From: JBCBJZ01 sp038522635
Lineage (GTDB): Bacteria > Pseudomonadota > Alphaproteobacteria > Rhizobiales > Hyphomicrobiaceae
Direction of reading: 5' to 3'
Length of the DNA stretch: 14,976 nt
Assembly (NCBI GenBank): GCA_038522635.1
Contig: JBCBJZ010000093.1
Coordinates: 1 to 14,976 of the forward strand
Shown: piece by piece, positions 6,888 through 13,688 of the stretch
Position numbering within the stretch: the stretch's first letter is position 1
How the letters are laid out: each line of letters opens with the position of its first letter
Notes under the pieces: model-generated
Told to the model about the DNA's origin: nothing
Database searches by the model: none
What the model saw: the letters and a program-made list of their open reading frames with translations, nothing else
Program-made: the position numbers and the translations under genes

Positions 6888-7037
6888 GCTGTCATCCCAC
6901 CCCCTGTGGGTAGGATCCACCCTTCAACCACCGTGCTCTGTCGGGACGCGCTGATCGCGGCACGGGCGGCCTGCCACCGCCGCCATCCGGAATAACTGAC
7001 GGTTGGATCCTCGCCACAAGGGCGAGGATGACAGCGT
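6888..7037. repeat. Pair of inverted ~35-bp palindromic intergenic repeats
   Basis: Arm 1 at 6888-6922 begins GCTGTCATCC and contains GGATCCA. Arm 2 at 7001-7035, read on the minus strand, begins the same way; the arms agree at 27 of 35 aligned bases. Arm 2 itself forms a perfect 9-bp hairpin, ATCCTCGCC (7007-7015) with GGCGAGGAT (7021-7029), around a 5-base loop. The layout GTCATCC...GGATCC and its mirror is, from memory, typical of small dispersed palindromic repeats in alphaproteobacterial genomes. It lies between convergent genes and may also end transcription in both directions, although no T-run is present. Confidence 0.6.
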
Positions 7038-7079
7038 TGGTCGTCGCCGACGCCCGGCGCACCCCTGGTCTTTGTGGTC

Positions 7080-8492
7080 TCAGCCCGTGCGGGTGGTGAT
7101 CTCAGCCAGCGCGTCCAAGTCGGGCGCGCCTTGGAGCGCTTTCAGTGTCCGCAACAGCGCCTGCGCATCCGGTGCCTTGAGGACGGGCCCGGCAAGCTCG
7201 ATGAACTTGGCATCGAGCGCGTCATCGCTAAGCGGCAGCGCCGGATCACCGATGCGCGCGGGCTGAAAGCGCTCAAACGTGCGCCCATCGCGCATGGTGA
7301 TGGTGCAGCGCGCCGCGCGTTGATGTGGAAAGGCGCGGTCAACTTCGGGATCGATCTCGACGCTGATGCGCGGCATCAGGGCCGCCACGCGTGGGTCAGC
7401 CAGGCGCTCATCGCTGAACGCGTCGAGGCGGATCGCACCGTGCACCAGACCGCTTGCGACCACGAACGGCAGGCTGAATTTCGCGGCCGCCGCGCTCGAG
7501 ACATCGGCAGCCCCCGTGACCTCGAACGTCGCCCGGTAGCCGCCGATCGCGATGTGCTCGATCGCATCGGGCGCGATGGCGTGCGCGGTCTGCAGCGCCA
7601 TGACACCGTCGAGTGCTGCAAAGATGTGCCCGCAGCACGCGTGATTCTTGATGGTGATGTGTTCGATGGCGAAGCGGCTCCACGGTTCCGCCAACAGCGT
7701 GTCCCAGGAGGTCTCGTGCCCCATGGCGGCGCCAAGGCCAACCGGCCCTTCAAACATGCACGGTGCGGCATCGATGCCAGCGGCGGCGTAGCCAGCAGCG
7801 ATGAGCCCAGCGTCGGCCGCGTGGCCCGCATGTAGCGGCTTGATCTGCGAACGCCCGCGGAACGCCTGTTGCAGGCCGCTCGCCAACGTCGCTGCCACGT
7901 TGAGAGCGCGCGCAAGATGCGCCTCATTCAGCCCGCGCAACACGCCAGCAGCCGTCGCCGCACCGAATGTGCCAACCGTGCCGGTGGTGTGCCAATAGCG
8001 GTAATGCGCCGGGCCGAGCGCTTCCCCGATCCGCGTCGAGACCTCGTAGCCCGCAATCACGGCGCGCAGGAAGCGCTCTCCCGATGACCGTTGCGTCTGC
8101 CCCTCGGCAAGGGCTGCGGCGATGGTGGGGCTGCCTGGATGGTAGATGGCCGGCGCGTAGATATCGTCAAGCTCGACCGTGTGGGATGCGGTGGCGTTGA
8201 TCAGGGCGGCAGTGCGCGCTGGCGCCTGCAAACCGCTTAACGTGCGCGCCTGGCCTGAACCCAACTCATCGGCCAGCGCGATTTCGAGCGCGCGTGCCGG
8301 CTCACCATCGGCGCCAGGCAGCGTCGCGGCAAACCAATCGATCACGCAGCGGCTTGCAGCGTGCATCACGCTGTCAGGCAGAGCGTCACCCATACAGCGC
8401 TGCGCAAGCCGACTCAGATATGTGGCCACCGTCGTATCAATCGGCCCTTCGTCATCGCCCATCGCGCTGCTCTTCCCGACCATCGTTTCCAT
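7080..8492 (-). CDS. MmgE/PrpD family protein
   Basis: The protein is about 470 residues and belongs to the 2-methylcitrate dehydratase (PrpD)/cis-aconitate decarboxylase fold. Family blocks: HTVELDD (about 104-110, active-site region), HPGSPTIAAAL, YWHTTGTVGTFGAATAAG, KPLHAGHAADAGLIAA and KNHACCGHIFAALDG. An ATG at 8570 would add 26 residues encoded by a heptamer-repeat region and has no good ribosome-binding site. The ATG at 8492 has AGGA about seven bases upstream and gives the family's usual length, so I chose it; ATG at 8462 is possible. No prpB/prpC partner is adjacent, so a methylcitrate-cycle role is not shown; many paralogues act on other hydroxy-acids. It is divergent from glyS. Confidence 0.88.
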   Translation of the reverse strand: METMVGKSSAMGDDEGPIDTTVATYLSRLAQRCMGDALPDSVMHAASRCVIDWFAATLPGADGEPARALEIALADELGSGQARTLSGLQAPARTAALINATASHTVELDDIYAPAIYHPGSPTIAAALAEGQTQRSSGERFLRAVIAGYEVSTRIGEALGPAHYRYWHTTGTVGTFGAATAAGVLRGLNEAHLARALNVAATLASGLQQAFRGRSQIKPLHAGHAADAGLIAAGYAAAGIDAAPCMFEGPVGLGAAMGHETSWDTLLAEPWSRFAIEHITIKNHACCGHIFAALDGVMALQTAHAIAPDAIEHIAIGGYRATFEVTGAADVSSAAAAKFSLPFVVASGLVHGAIRLDAFSDERLADPRVAALMPRISVEIDPEVDRAFPHQRAARCTITMRDGRTFERFQPARIGDPALPLSDDALDAKFIELAGPVLKAPDAQALLRTLKALQGAPDLDALAEITTRTG

Positions 8493-8777
8493 CGCCCCAT
8501 CCTGATCGACGCAAAAGTCAACGTTCGGCGCGCCCATCTCCAGCCCCAAGCCCCGAGCCTCCAGCCCCAACTCTCAGCCACCAGCCCCTGGCTCGCCCAC
8601 AGCATAACCTGTGCGCATTGATCGACGCGGGCAACCACGTTAACGCTCCCTCGAAGCCTCCAACACGCATGCCAGGCGCGCTCAAGCGTTCCAGGCTCGC
8701 GGCCGGGTTACGCCGGTCACCGACGACCTTGGCCCGCGCTCACACCCGCGCCACGCCGCAAGGGAAAGACCTCGCCG
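8493..8777. promoter_or_regulatory. Divergent intergenic region between the MmgE/PrpD gene and glyS
   Basis: About 285 bp separate the chosen MmgE/PrpD start from glyS. The left half is the C-rich heptamer repeat described separately. The right half (8595-8777) shows no convincing gene; in particular I find nothing resembling the C-terminal end of GlyQ. AAGGGAAAG near 8760 is the likely glyS ribosome-binding site. Both genes need a promoter here, but no clean -35/-10 pair stands out. Confidence 0.45.
8542..8589. repeat. Degenerate heptanucleotide tandem repeat (AGCCNCN)
   Basis: Reading plus strand, units are AGCCCCA (8542), AGCCCCG (8549), AGCCTCC (8556), AGCCCCA (8563), a degenerate six-base unit (8570), AGCCACC (8576) and AGCCCCT (8583). 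A longer 12-mer, CTCCAGCCCCAA, therefore recurs exactly 21 bp apart (8538-8549 and 8559-8570). On the minus strand there are four GGGG runs within 45 bases. The repeat lies 50 bp upstream of the chosen start of the MmgE/PrpD gene. Confidence 0.7.
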
Positions 8778-10865
8778 ATGCCTGAATTGTTGCTTGAACT
8801 CTTTTGCGAGGAGATCCCCGCGCGCATGCAGGCCAAGGCGACCGCTGATCTGCGGCGGCTGGTGCTTGCCGGCCTGGCCGATAGCGGGCTTGCGGTGGAA
8901 GGCGATGCCGAAGCGGCGGCACTCGCCTTTTCAACCCCGCGCCGTCTCACGTTAGTGATCCCAGACCTGCCAGCGGGCTCACCGCGTAAAGTGGATGAGC
9001 GTCGTGGCCCCCGCACCGATGCACCGGCAAAGGCGATCGAAGGCTTTTTGCGAAGCGCAGGCCTTAGCGATGTTGGAGAGGCGCAAACGGCCGAGGACGC
9101 GAAGGGGCGGGCCTACTACATCGCGCGGATCGAGAAGCCCGGCCGCGACACACCTGCCATTCTCGCCGACGTCATCCCCGATGTGATCACCAAGTTCCCT
9201 TGGCCCAAGTCGATGCGCTGGGGTGATGGCGATCTTACCTGGGTGCGTCCGCTGCAATCCATCTTGTGCCTGTTCGATGGCACCATCGTCACGTTCACGA
9301 TAGGCGGCATGACGAGCGGCAACACCACCGAGGGACACCGCTTTCTCGGCGAAGGGCGGTTTGCGGTCGCGTCGTTTGAAGACTACGGGCGCAAACTTCA
9401 AGCGCATCACGTGCTGCTGCCGGCAAGCGAGCGCAGCGGCAAAATCGAGGAGGAGGCTCGCTCGCTCGCCGATGCGGCCGGTCTCACGCTCGTTGATGAT
9501 CAAGCCTTGCTCAGCGAGAACGCTGGCATCACCGAGTGGCCGACCGTGCTGATGGGCAGCTTCGACGAAGCTTTTCTCGACGTCCCAGCCGAAGTGCTGA
9601 TGACGGCGATGAAGACGCACCAGAAGTATTTCTCGCTGCGCACACCGGCCGACGGCAAACTCGCCAACCGCTTTCTGCTCGTCACCAACCTCATCGCCAC
9701 CGACGGCGGGGCGTCCATCATCGCCGGCAACGAACGCGTGATCGCGGCACGCTTGAGCGATGCGGCATTTTTCTGGGCGCAGGACCTGAAGGTGCCGCTC
9801 GATGAGATGGCTTCCCGGTTGAACGCGATCACGTTCCACGAACGGCTCGGCAGCCAGCAAGCGCGGGTCGATCGCATCGCCGACCTCGCCCATGACATCG
9901 CCGGACGCGTCGATGCGGATGCCGATGATGCCCGGCGTGCAGCCCAACTCGCCAAGGCGGACCTGGTCTCAGGGATGGTCGGTGAGTTTCCCGAGTTGCA
10001 AGGCCTCATGGGCCGCTATTATGCGAGCGCGGCTGGCACCAAGCCCGAGATCGCGCGCGCCATCGAACTGCACTACAAGCCCAAGGGGCCGACCGACGCG
10101 GTGCCGCTCGAAGCCGAAGGCGATGCGGTGGCTGTTGCCGTCGCGCTGGCCGATAAACTCGACACGCTTGCCGGCTTCTGGGCGATCGATGAGAAACCGA
10201 CAGGATCGAAGGATCCGTTTGCACTGCGCCGGGCGGCACTGGGCGTGGTGCGGATTGTGTTGGAGAATGAGGTTCGGTTGCCAATCCGATCGACGGCGCA
10301 GCTCGGAAACTTCAAGGTTGGAGATGCTTTCGCGGATGTGAACGAGCTCGCAGCCTTCTTCGCCGACCGCCTCAAGGTCTACATGCGCGATGCGGGCGCG
10401 CGCCACGACCTGATCGATGCGATCTACGCGCTTGGCGGCCAAGATGATCTGGCGCTCGTGGTGCGGCGTGTCGAGGCGTTGGACGCCTTCCTGGCGACGC
10501 CCGATGGCGCCAATCTGCTTGCCGGGATCAAGCGCGCGGCGAACATCCTCACCATCGAAGAAACCAAGGACAAGCGCCGTTACGATCAGGGCGTGGACGC
10601 TGGGCTTCTGCGCGACGATGCGGAGCGCACGCTCGCCGATGCCATCGCCAAGGTGCGCGATGATACGGTGAAGGCGATCGACCTTGAGAACTTCAAGGGC
10701 GCCATGAACGCGCTCGCCGAATTGCGCGGTCCCGTGGATGCGTTCTTCGAAGCGGTGACCGTGAACGCGGATGACCCCGCCACCCGCGCCAACCGCCTGG
10801 CGATGCTCAGTGAGATCCGCGCGGCCACCGCCACGGTCGCCGACTTCTCAAAGGTGGCCGGCTGA
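8778..10865 (+). CDS. glyS: Glycine--tRNA ligase, beta subunit
   Basis: GlyS is the tRNA-binding beta chain of the bacterial alpha2-beta2 glycyl-tRNA synthetase, which charges tRNA-Gly in the cytoplasm. The 695-residue length matches the family. Visible blocks: LLLELFCEEIPARM at the N terminus, FSTPRRL, DERRGPRTDAPAKAIEGF, KSMRWG, EGHRFLG, MKTHQKYFSL, GNERVIAARLSDAAFFWAQD, the HD-like KADLVSGMVGEFPELQG (about 393-409) with GRYYA following, and KDPFALRRAALGVVRI (about 477-492) ahead of the C-terminal anticodon-binding part. The start is ATG with AAGGGAAAG about ten bases upstream. The usual upstream partner glyQ is absent; the neighbour is a divergent MmgE/PrpD gene. The stop is followed within five bases by a large repeat structure. 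Identity is very secure. Confidence 0.97.
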   Translation: MPELLLELFCEEIPARMQAKATADLRRLVLAGLADSGLAVEGDAEAAALAFSTPRRLTLVIPDLPAGSPRKVDERRGPRTDAPAKAIEGFLRSAGLSDVGEAQTAEDAKGRAYYIARIEKPGRDTPAILADVIPDVITKFPWPKSMRWGDGDLTWVRPLQSILCLFDGTIVTFTIGGMTSGNTTEGHRFLGEGRFAVASFEDYGRKLQAHHVLLPASERSGKIEEEARSLADAAGLTLVDDQALLSENAGITEWPTVLMGSFDEAFLDVPAEVLMTAMKTHQKYFSLRTPADGKLANRFLLVTNLIATDGGASIIAGNERVIAARLSDAAFFWAQDLKVPLDEMASRLNAITFHERLGSQQARVDRIADLAHDIAGRVDADADDARRAAQLAKADLVSGMVGEFPELQGLMGRYYASAAGTKPEIARAIELHYKPKGPTDAVPLEAEGDAVAVAVALADKLDTLAGFWAIDEKPTGSKDPFALRRAALGVVRIVLENEVRLPIRSTAQLGNFKVGDAFADVNELAAFFADRLKVYMRDAGARHDLIDAIYALGGQDDLALVVRRVEALDAFLATPDGANLLAGIKRAANILTIEETKDKRRYDQGVDAGLLRDDAERTLADAIAKVRDDTVKAIDLENFKGAMNALAELRGPVDAFFEAVTVNADDPATRANRLAMLSEIRAATATVADFSKVAG

Positions 10866-10875
10866 AGGCCTTAGA

Positions 10876-10918
10876 GTTCATCCGCTTCAGGTGGACTCAC
10901 CTGAGGCGAAAGATGAAC
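10876..10918. repeat. Palindromic repeat family A, diverged copy
   Basis: The outer arms GTTCATC (10876-10882) and GATGAAC (10912-10918) pair over 7 bp. An inner stem of 11 pairs (10883-10893 with 10898-10908, one G-T wobble) closes a GACT loop, leaving an AAA bulge on the 3' side. The shared core with the 14750 copies is TCATCCGC, GGTGGA, CACC, and GGCGAAAGATGA. The C-G pair in the outer arm of the other copies is T-A here, so pairing is kept. Confidence 0.7.
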
Positions 10919-10940
10919 GGCAAAACAGAAGCGTATGTGT

Positions 10941-10968
10941 CGGTTCTGCTTCAAGCTGAAGCAAACCG
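10941..10968. repeat. Palindromic repeat family B, copy 1
   Basis: This 28-base palindrome, CGGTT to AACCG, has the inner stem TGCTTCA/TGAAGCA around an AGC loop and a single bulged C at 10946. A second copy lies at 11031-11058. The two differ at a base pair (T-A here, C-G there), which preserves the fold. It is followed by GACTCTA, and copy 2 by GATTCTA. Confidence 0.7.
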
Positions 10969-10984
10969 ACTCTAAGCAACGGGC

Positions 10985-11004
10985 GCCAAGTGCGAAGCAC
11001 TGGC
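10985..11004. repeat. Short hairpin between the two family B copies
   Basis: GCC-A-AGTGC pairs with GCACT-GGC around a GAA loop: 8 bp with one bulged A. It sits in the same hairpin-rich gap between convergent genes. Whether it belongs to a repeat family cannot be judged from a single copy. Confidence 0.45.
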
Positions 11005-11030
11005 TTGAACACGCACGCCTTACCTAAGGT

Positions 11031-11058
11031 CGGTTCCGCTTCAAGCTGAAGCGAACCG
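11031..11058. repeat. Palindromic repeat family B, copy 2
   Basis: Same 28-base palindrome as 10941-10968, with inner stem CGCTTCA/TGAAGCG, AGC loop and one bulged C. It is preceded by the small palindrome CCTTA-CC-TAAGG (11018-11029) and ends 8 bp before the stop of the convergent isomerase gene, so it could help terminate transcription from both sides. Confidence 0.7.
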
Positions 11059-11066
11059 ATTCTAGC

Positions 11067-11690
11067 CTACCCCTTGGTGAGGCGACCGCTCAGCACCTGC
11101 AGCTTTTGCTCCACGAAGTCCAGGCGGTCCTGGCCCCAGAACCACTCCGCACCGTCTTCAAACACGTAGGCGGGCGCTCCGAAAACGCCGTGCGCCAAAG
11201 CTTCCGCGGTGTTCGCTGCGAACAGCGCAGCACCATCGTGCTCGCCGCGCGCGGCATGGAACGCGTCAAGATCGATGCCCGCTCGTTGCGCGGCCGCATC
11301 GATCACGCTTGTTTCCGCCAAGTCCTCCTCGCGCTCCCAGCAGGCACGCCCAACCTCAAGCGACAGGCCAAGCGCGTTCAAACCGGCGGCCTGCGCCGCG
11401 CAGATCGCTTCGCTCGCCGGCCGCGTGTTGGTGCCGAAATGCGCAGGCTCCAGCACGATCGGGATGTTCAGGAACGTGCGCCAGCGCTTCAGCTCCATCA
11501 TGCGGTAAGCCTTGCGCTCGTCCGACCGCTTGGGCAGCGGCAGCCCGCCGGTCTTGGAGAACACTTCGCCAAAATCAGCGGGCTTCACCTTGACGGTTGC
11601 TCCGTACTGGGCCGCCAGTTGCTTGAAGGCCGCTGCGCCCAGATAGGTCCAGGGTGAGTTGGGCGTAATGTAGTAGTCGATCGGTATCAT
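11067..11690 (-). CDS. 2-hydroxychromene-2-carboxylate isomerase-like DsbA-fold protein
   Basis: The 207-residue protein has the DsbA/kappa-GST thioredoxin fold with an all-helical insert. Members such as NahD isomerise 2-hydroxychromene-2-carboxylate in naphthalene degradation using glutathione, but many homologues have unknown substrates. Visible: YYITPNSPWTYLG at the N terminus with the catalytic-type Ser12, and the typical C-terminal GVFGAPAYVFEDGAEWFWGQ (about 168-187) containing the cis-Pro loop, followed by DRLDFV. The start is ATG at 11690, which shares one base with the TGA of the upstream dehalogenase (TGATG); GGAG lies eight bases upstream. A TTG one codon earlier is less likely. 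Coupled translation means it is made with the dehalogenase. No other naphthalene genes are present, so the true substrate is unknown. Confidence 0.85.
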   Translation of the reverse strand: MIPIDYYITPNSPWTYLGAAAFKQLAAQYGATVKVKPADFGEVFSKTGGLPLPKRSDERKAYRMMELKRWRTFLNIPIVLEPAHFGTNTRPASEAICAAQAAGLNALGLSLEVGRACWEREEDLAETSVIDAAAQRAGIDLDAFHAARGEHDGAALFAANTAEALAHGVFGAPAYVFEDGAEWFWGQDRLDFVEQKLQVLSGRLTKG

Positions 11691-12361
11691 CAAACGAGCT
11701 CCAGCAGCGGGCGAAGGTTATCGAGGGTGTGATCGGGGGCGAGGTCAGGATATTCCGCCGGTTGACCCGCGCGGTTGATCCAGCAGACCCCGAAGCCATA
11801 GGCCTTGGCCGCCGCCGCATCCCACCGGTTCGACGATTGGAACGAGACGCTGGCGCGCTCGCAGCCAAAGCGGTCGACCACGAGGTCATAGACCTTGAAG
11901 TTCGGTTTGAAGACGCCCGCATCCACCACCGACAAGCTGGCATCAAGCACATCGCCCAAGCCGGCTGAACCGATCGCCGCTTCGAGCATGTCCGGGTCGC
12001 CATTTGACAGGATCGCTGTGGTGCAGCCGGCACCTTTGAGGCCGCCCAGCACTTCGCGCACCTCGGGGTAAGCGCCGAGCGTCATATAGGCGTCGAGCAG
12101 TTTGTTGCGCAGGCTGTCATCGCCAAGCCCGCCGACGCTTGCGATGGCGAAATCGAGGCTGCGCTCGGTCAGCTCCCAGAAGGATTTGCGCTGACCGATT
12201 TGCGCGTAGATCCAGGTGTACTCCAGGTGCTTTGCGCGCCAGGTCTGCGACAGGCGTTCCCAGGTCGGGCCGATGTCGTCGGTGTAGCGGGCGGCGGCGG
12301 AATGGACGTCGAACAAGGTTCCGTAGGCATCGAAGACGAAGTGGCGGGGGGCAGGGGCCAT
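11690..12361 (-). CDS. (S)-2-haloacid dehalogenase, type II HAD
   Basis: The 223-residue enzyme should hydrolyse L-2-haloalkanoic acids to D-2-hydroxy acids through an aspartyl ester. Measured against remembered Pseudomonas L-DEX, every catalytic residue is present with a +1 offset: nucleophile Asp11 in FDAYGT, Thr15, Arg42, Ser119 (SNGDP), Lys152 (VFKPNFKVY), Tyr158, Ser176, Asn178 and Asp181 in SSNRWDA. The C-terminal WINRAG is also typical. The start is ATG at 12361 with only a weak upstream signal. Its last codon overlaps the start of the isomerase gene, so the two are coupled; MmsB lies 121 bp upstream on the same strand. The physiological substrate may not be halogenated, since family members in soil bacteria are often cryptic. 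Confidence 0.9.
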   Translation of the reverse strand: MAPAPRHFVFDAYGTLFDVHSAAARYTDDIGPTWERLSQTWRAKHLEYTWIYAQIGQRKSFWELTERSLDFAIASVGGLGDDSLRNKLLDAYMTLGAYPEVREVLGGLKGAGCTTAILSNGDPDMLEAAIGSAGLGDVLDASLSVVDAGVFKPNFKVYDLVVDRFGCERASVSFQSSNRWDAAAAKAYGFGVCWINRAGQPAEYPDLAPDHTLDNLRPLLELV

Positions 12362-12482
12362 GGCGAAGGGCTTTCGATGGTGCGTCGTTCAGGGCGCGCG
12401 GTTGTTGAGGGCGTTCGAGGTCGCGGATGAGGGGGCGGCGCAAGACGGGGAGGGCGCGCGGTATTGCCATGCGCCCGTTGCT

Positions 12483-13373
12483 CTAGCGCTTCGCCTGCCC
12501 TCGGATGAAGTTGATGATGCCAGAAAAGTCGCTCTGTGAACCACCACTGCTAGCAAACAACCGGTAAAGCTGCGCGGCCTGAGCGCCGAGCGGCGTGGTC
12601 GCCTGCGCGTTTTGCGCCGCCTCCTGCGCCAGCGTCAGATCCTTGACCATCAGTTCAGCGGCAAAGCCCGGCTGGTAGTCGCGGTTGGCCGGGCTGGTCG
12701 GCACGGGGCCTGGCACCGGGCAATAGGTCGTCAGCGACCAACATTGGCCCGATGACGTTGACGCCACATCGTACAGCGCCTCGTGCGAGAGGCCGAGTTT
12801 CTCACCAAGAGAAAACGCTTCGGCGACGCCGATCATGGAGATACCGAGGATCATATTGTTGCAGATCTTTGCCGCTTGCCCAGCACCTCCATCGCCGCAA
12901 TGGACGGTCTTGCCGGCCATCGGCGCGAAGATCGCTTCGGCGTCAGCGAAGGTTGCCGCTTCGCCACCGACCATGAAGGTGAGCGTGCCAGCTTCAGCAC
13001 CGCCAACCCCGCCGGAAACGGGCGCGTCGAGCGCGCGCATGCCGGCCTTGGTCGCGATCTCGTGCGCGCTGCGGGCTGAGGCTACATCGATGGTCGAACA
13101 ATCGATGAAGAGTGTGCCGGGCCGCGCGGCCTCCATCACGCCCGCCCCGTAAACGGCGAGCGTATCTTTGCCAGCCGGCAGCATCGTGATCACCACATCG
13201 GCATCCGCGACCGCCTCATGCGCTGCCCCGCCGTCACTGACGCCGCGCGCCTTGGCCGCGTCAACGTTGGCAGCGGCAAGGTCGCAGCCGCGCACGGTGT
13301 GCCCGGCGCTGACGAGATTGCCGGCCATCGGCCCACCCATGTTGCCTAGGCCGATGAAAGCGATCGTCGCCAT
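12483..13373 (-). CDS. mmsB: 3-hydroxyisobutyrate dehydrogenase
   Basis: The 296-residue beta-hydroxyacid dehydrogenase most resembles MmsB, which oxidises 3-hydroxyisobutyrate to methylmalonate semialdehyde with NAD in valine breakdown. Visible: Rossmann motif GLGNMGGPMAGNL (8-20), substrate motif DAPVSGGVGGAEAGTL (116-131), catalytic Lys169 in GQAAKICNN with Asn173, and the MmsB-like VPTSPANRDYQPGFAAELMVKDL containing Lys244. The frame could start at 13433, but the ATG at 13373 has GGAGGA five bases upstream and begins exactly at the Rossmann strand, so I chose it. Tartronate-semialdehyde reductases are close relatives, but the central insert fits MmsB better. No mmsA is adjacent. Confidence 0.88.
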   Translation of the reverse strand: MATIAFIGLGNMGGPMAGNLVSAGHTVRGCDLAAANVDAAKARGVSDGGAAHEAVADADVVITMLPAGKDTLAVYGAGVMEAARPGTLFIDCSTIDVASARSAHEIATKAGMRALDAPVSGGVGGAEAGTLTFMVGGEAATFADAEAIFAPMAGKTVHCGDGGAGQAAKICNNMILGISMIGVAEAFSLGEKLGLSHEALYDVASTSSGQCWSLTTYCPVPGPVPTSPANRDYQPGFAAELMVKDLTLAQEAAQNAQATTPLGAQAAQLYRLFASSGGSQSDFSGIINFIRGQAKR

Positions 13374-13688
13374 GGTTTCCTCCGACGTGGTGGGGTGTTC
13401 GGCGGTGCATCCGCCGTAATGTAAGTGGGTCAAGAGGTATCACGTCTCGGCGCCTTTGACGCCCGCACGCGAGCCTAAAGCTTGGCCCGAGCCTCGCACC
13501 TCTGCAGGTCAGTGGCTTTGCTGGACGCGCACCCCGTCGATGCCTTGATGATAACTGTAACGCTCGCAGGCCGGGCCTCGCAAGCGCCCGTTGCCTCAAC
13601 GTCCGCCTCGCGATCTTGACGCCCGGGCCGTTCCGTTCAAGGCTGACGGTTCAACGAAAACCACCACACATGTGAGGGAGAAGCCGCC
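13374..13688. promoter_or_regulatory. Divergent intergenic region between mmsB and the dioxygenase gene
   Basis: These 315 bp lie between divergent genes and should hold both promoters. I see no supported gene. TTGACGCCCG occurs twice on the plus strand (13456-13465 and 13616-13625); TTGACG is an alphaproteobacterial -35-like hexamer, but neither copy has a clear -10 at 16-18 bp. GTTCAA is also repeated at about 13635 and 13649. GAGGGAG (13674-13680) is the dioxygenase ribosome-binding site. Confidence 0.4.

Larger units (their letters stand above)
10870..10976. repeat. Composite nested palindrome just after glyS
   Basis: CTTAGAGT (10870-10877) is the exact complement of ACTCTAAG (10969-10976). 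This 8-bp outer stem encloses two separate hairpins. One belongs to the repeat family also found near 14750 (10876-10918); the other is the CGGTTC palindrome (10941-10968). Together they could form a three-way, Y-shaped fold starting five bases after the glyS stop codon. Confidence 0.65.

Noticed and set aside
8493..8570. N-terminal extension of the MmgE/PrpD gene to an ATG at 8570
   Set aside because: The extra residues would be Gly/Leu-rich products of the heptamer-repeat region, while the ATG at 8492 has an upstream AGGA and gives normal family length.
8571..8777. A possible glyQ remnant upstream of glyS
   Set aside because: None of the plus-strand frames shows the GlyQ C-terminal sequence or any family motif; the stretch is too short and compositionally non-coding.
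8979..9947. A 322-codon open frame on the strand opposite glyS
   Set aside because: It lies wholly inside glyS, has no family features, and is the usual by-product of GC-rich codon bias.
11067..12361. A naphthalene or aromatic degradation cluster
   Set aside because: Only a single isomerase-like gene is present, with no ring dioxygenase, dehydrogenase or aldolase, so the pathway cannot be claimed.
13374..13433. N-terminal extension of mmsB to a start at 13433
   Set aside because: The ATG at 13373 has GGAGGA at five bases and begins right at the Rossmann fold. The extension would run through the ribosome-binding site.
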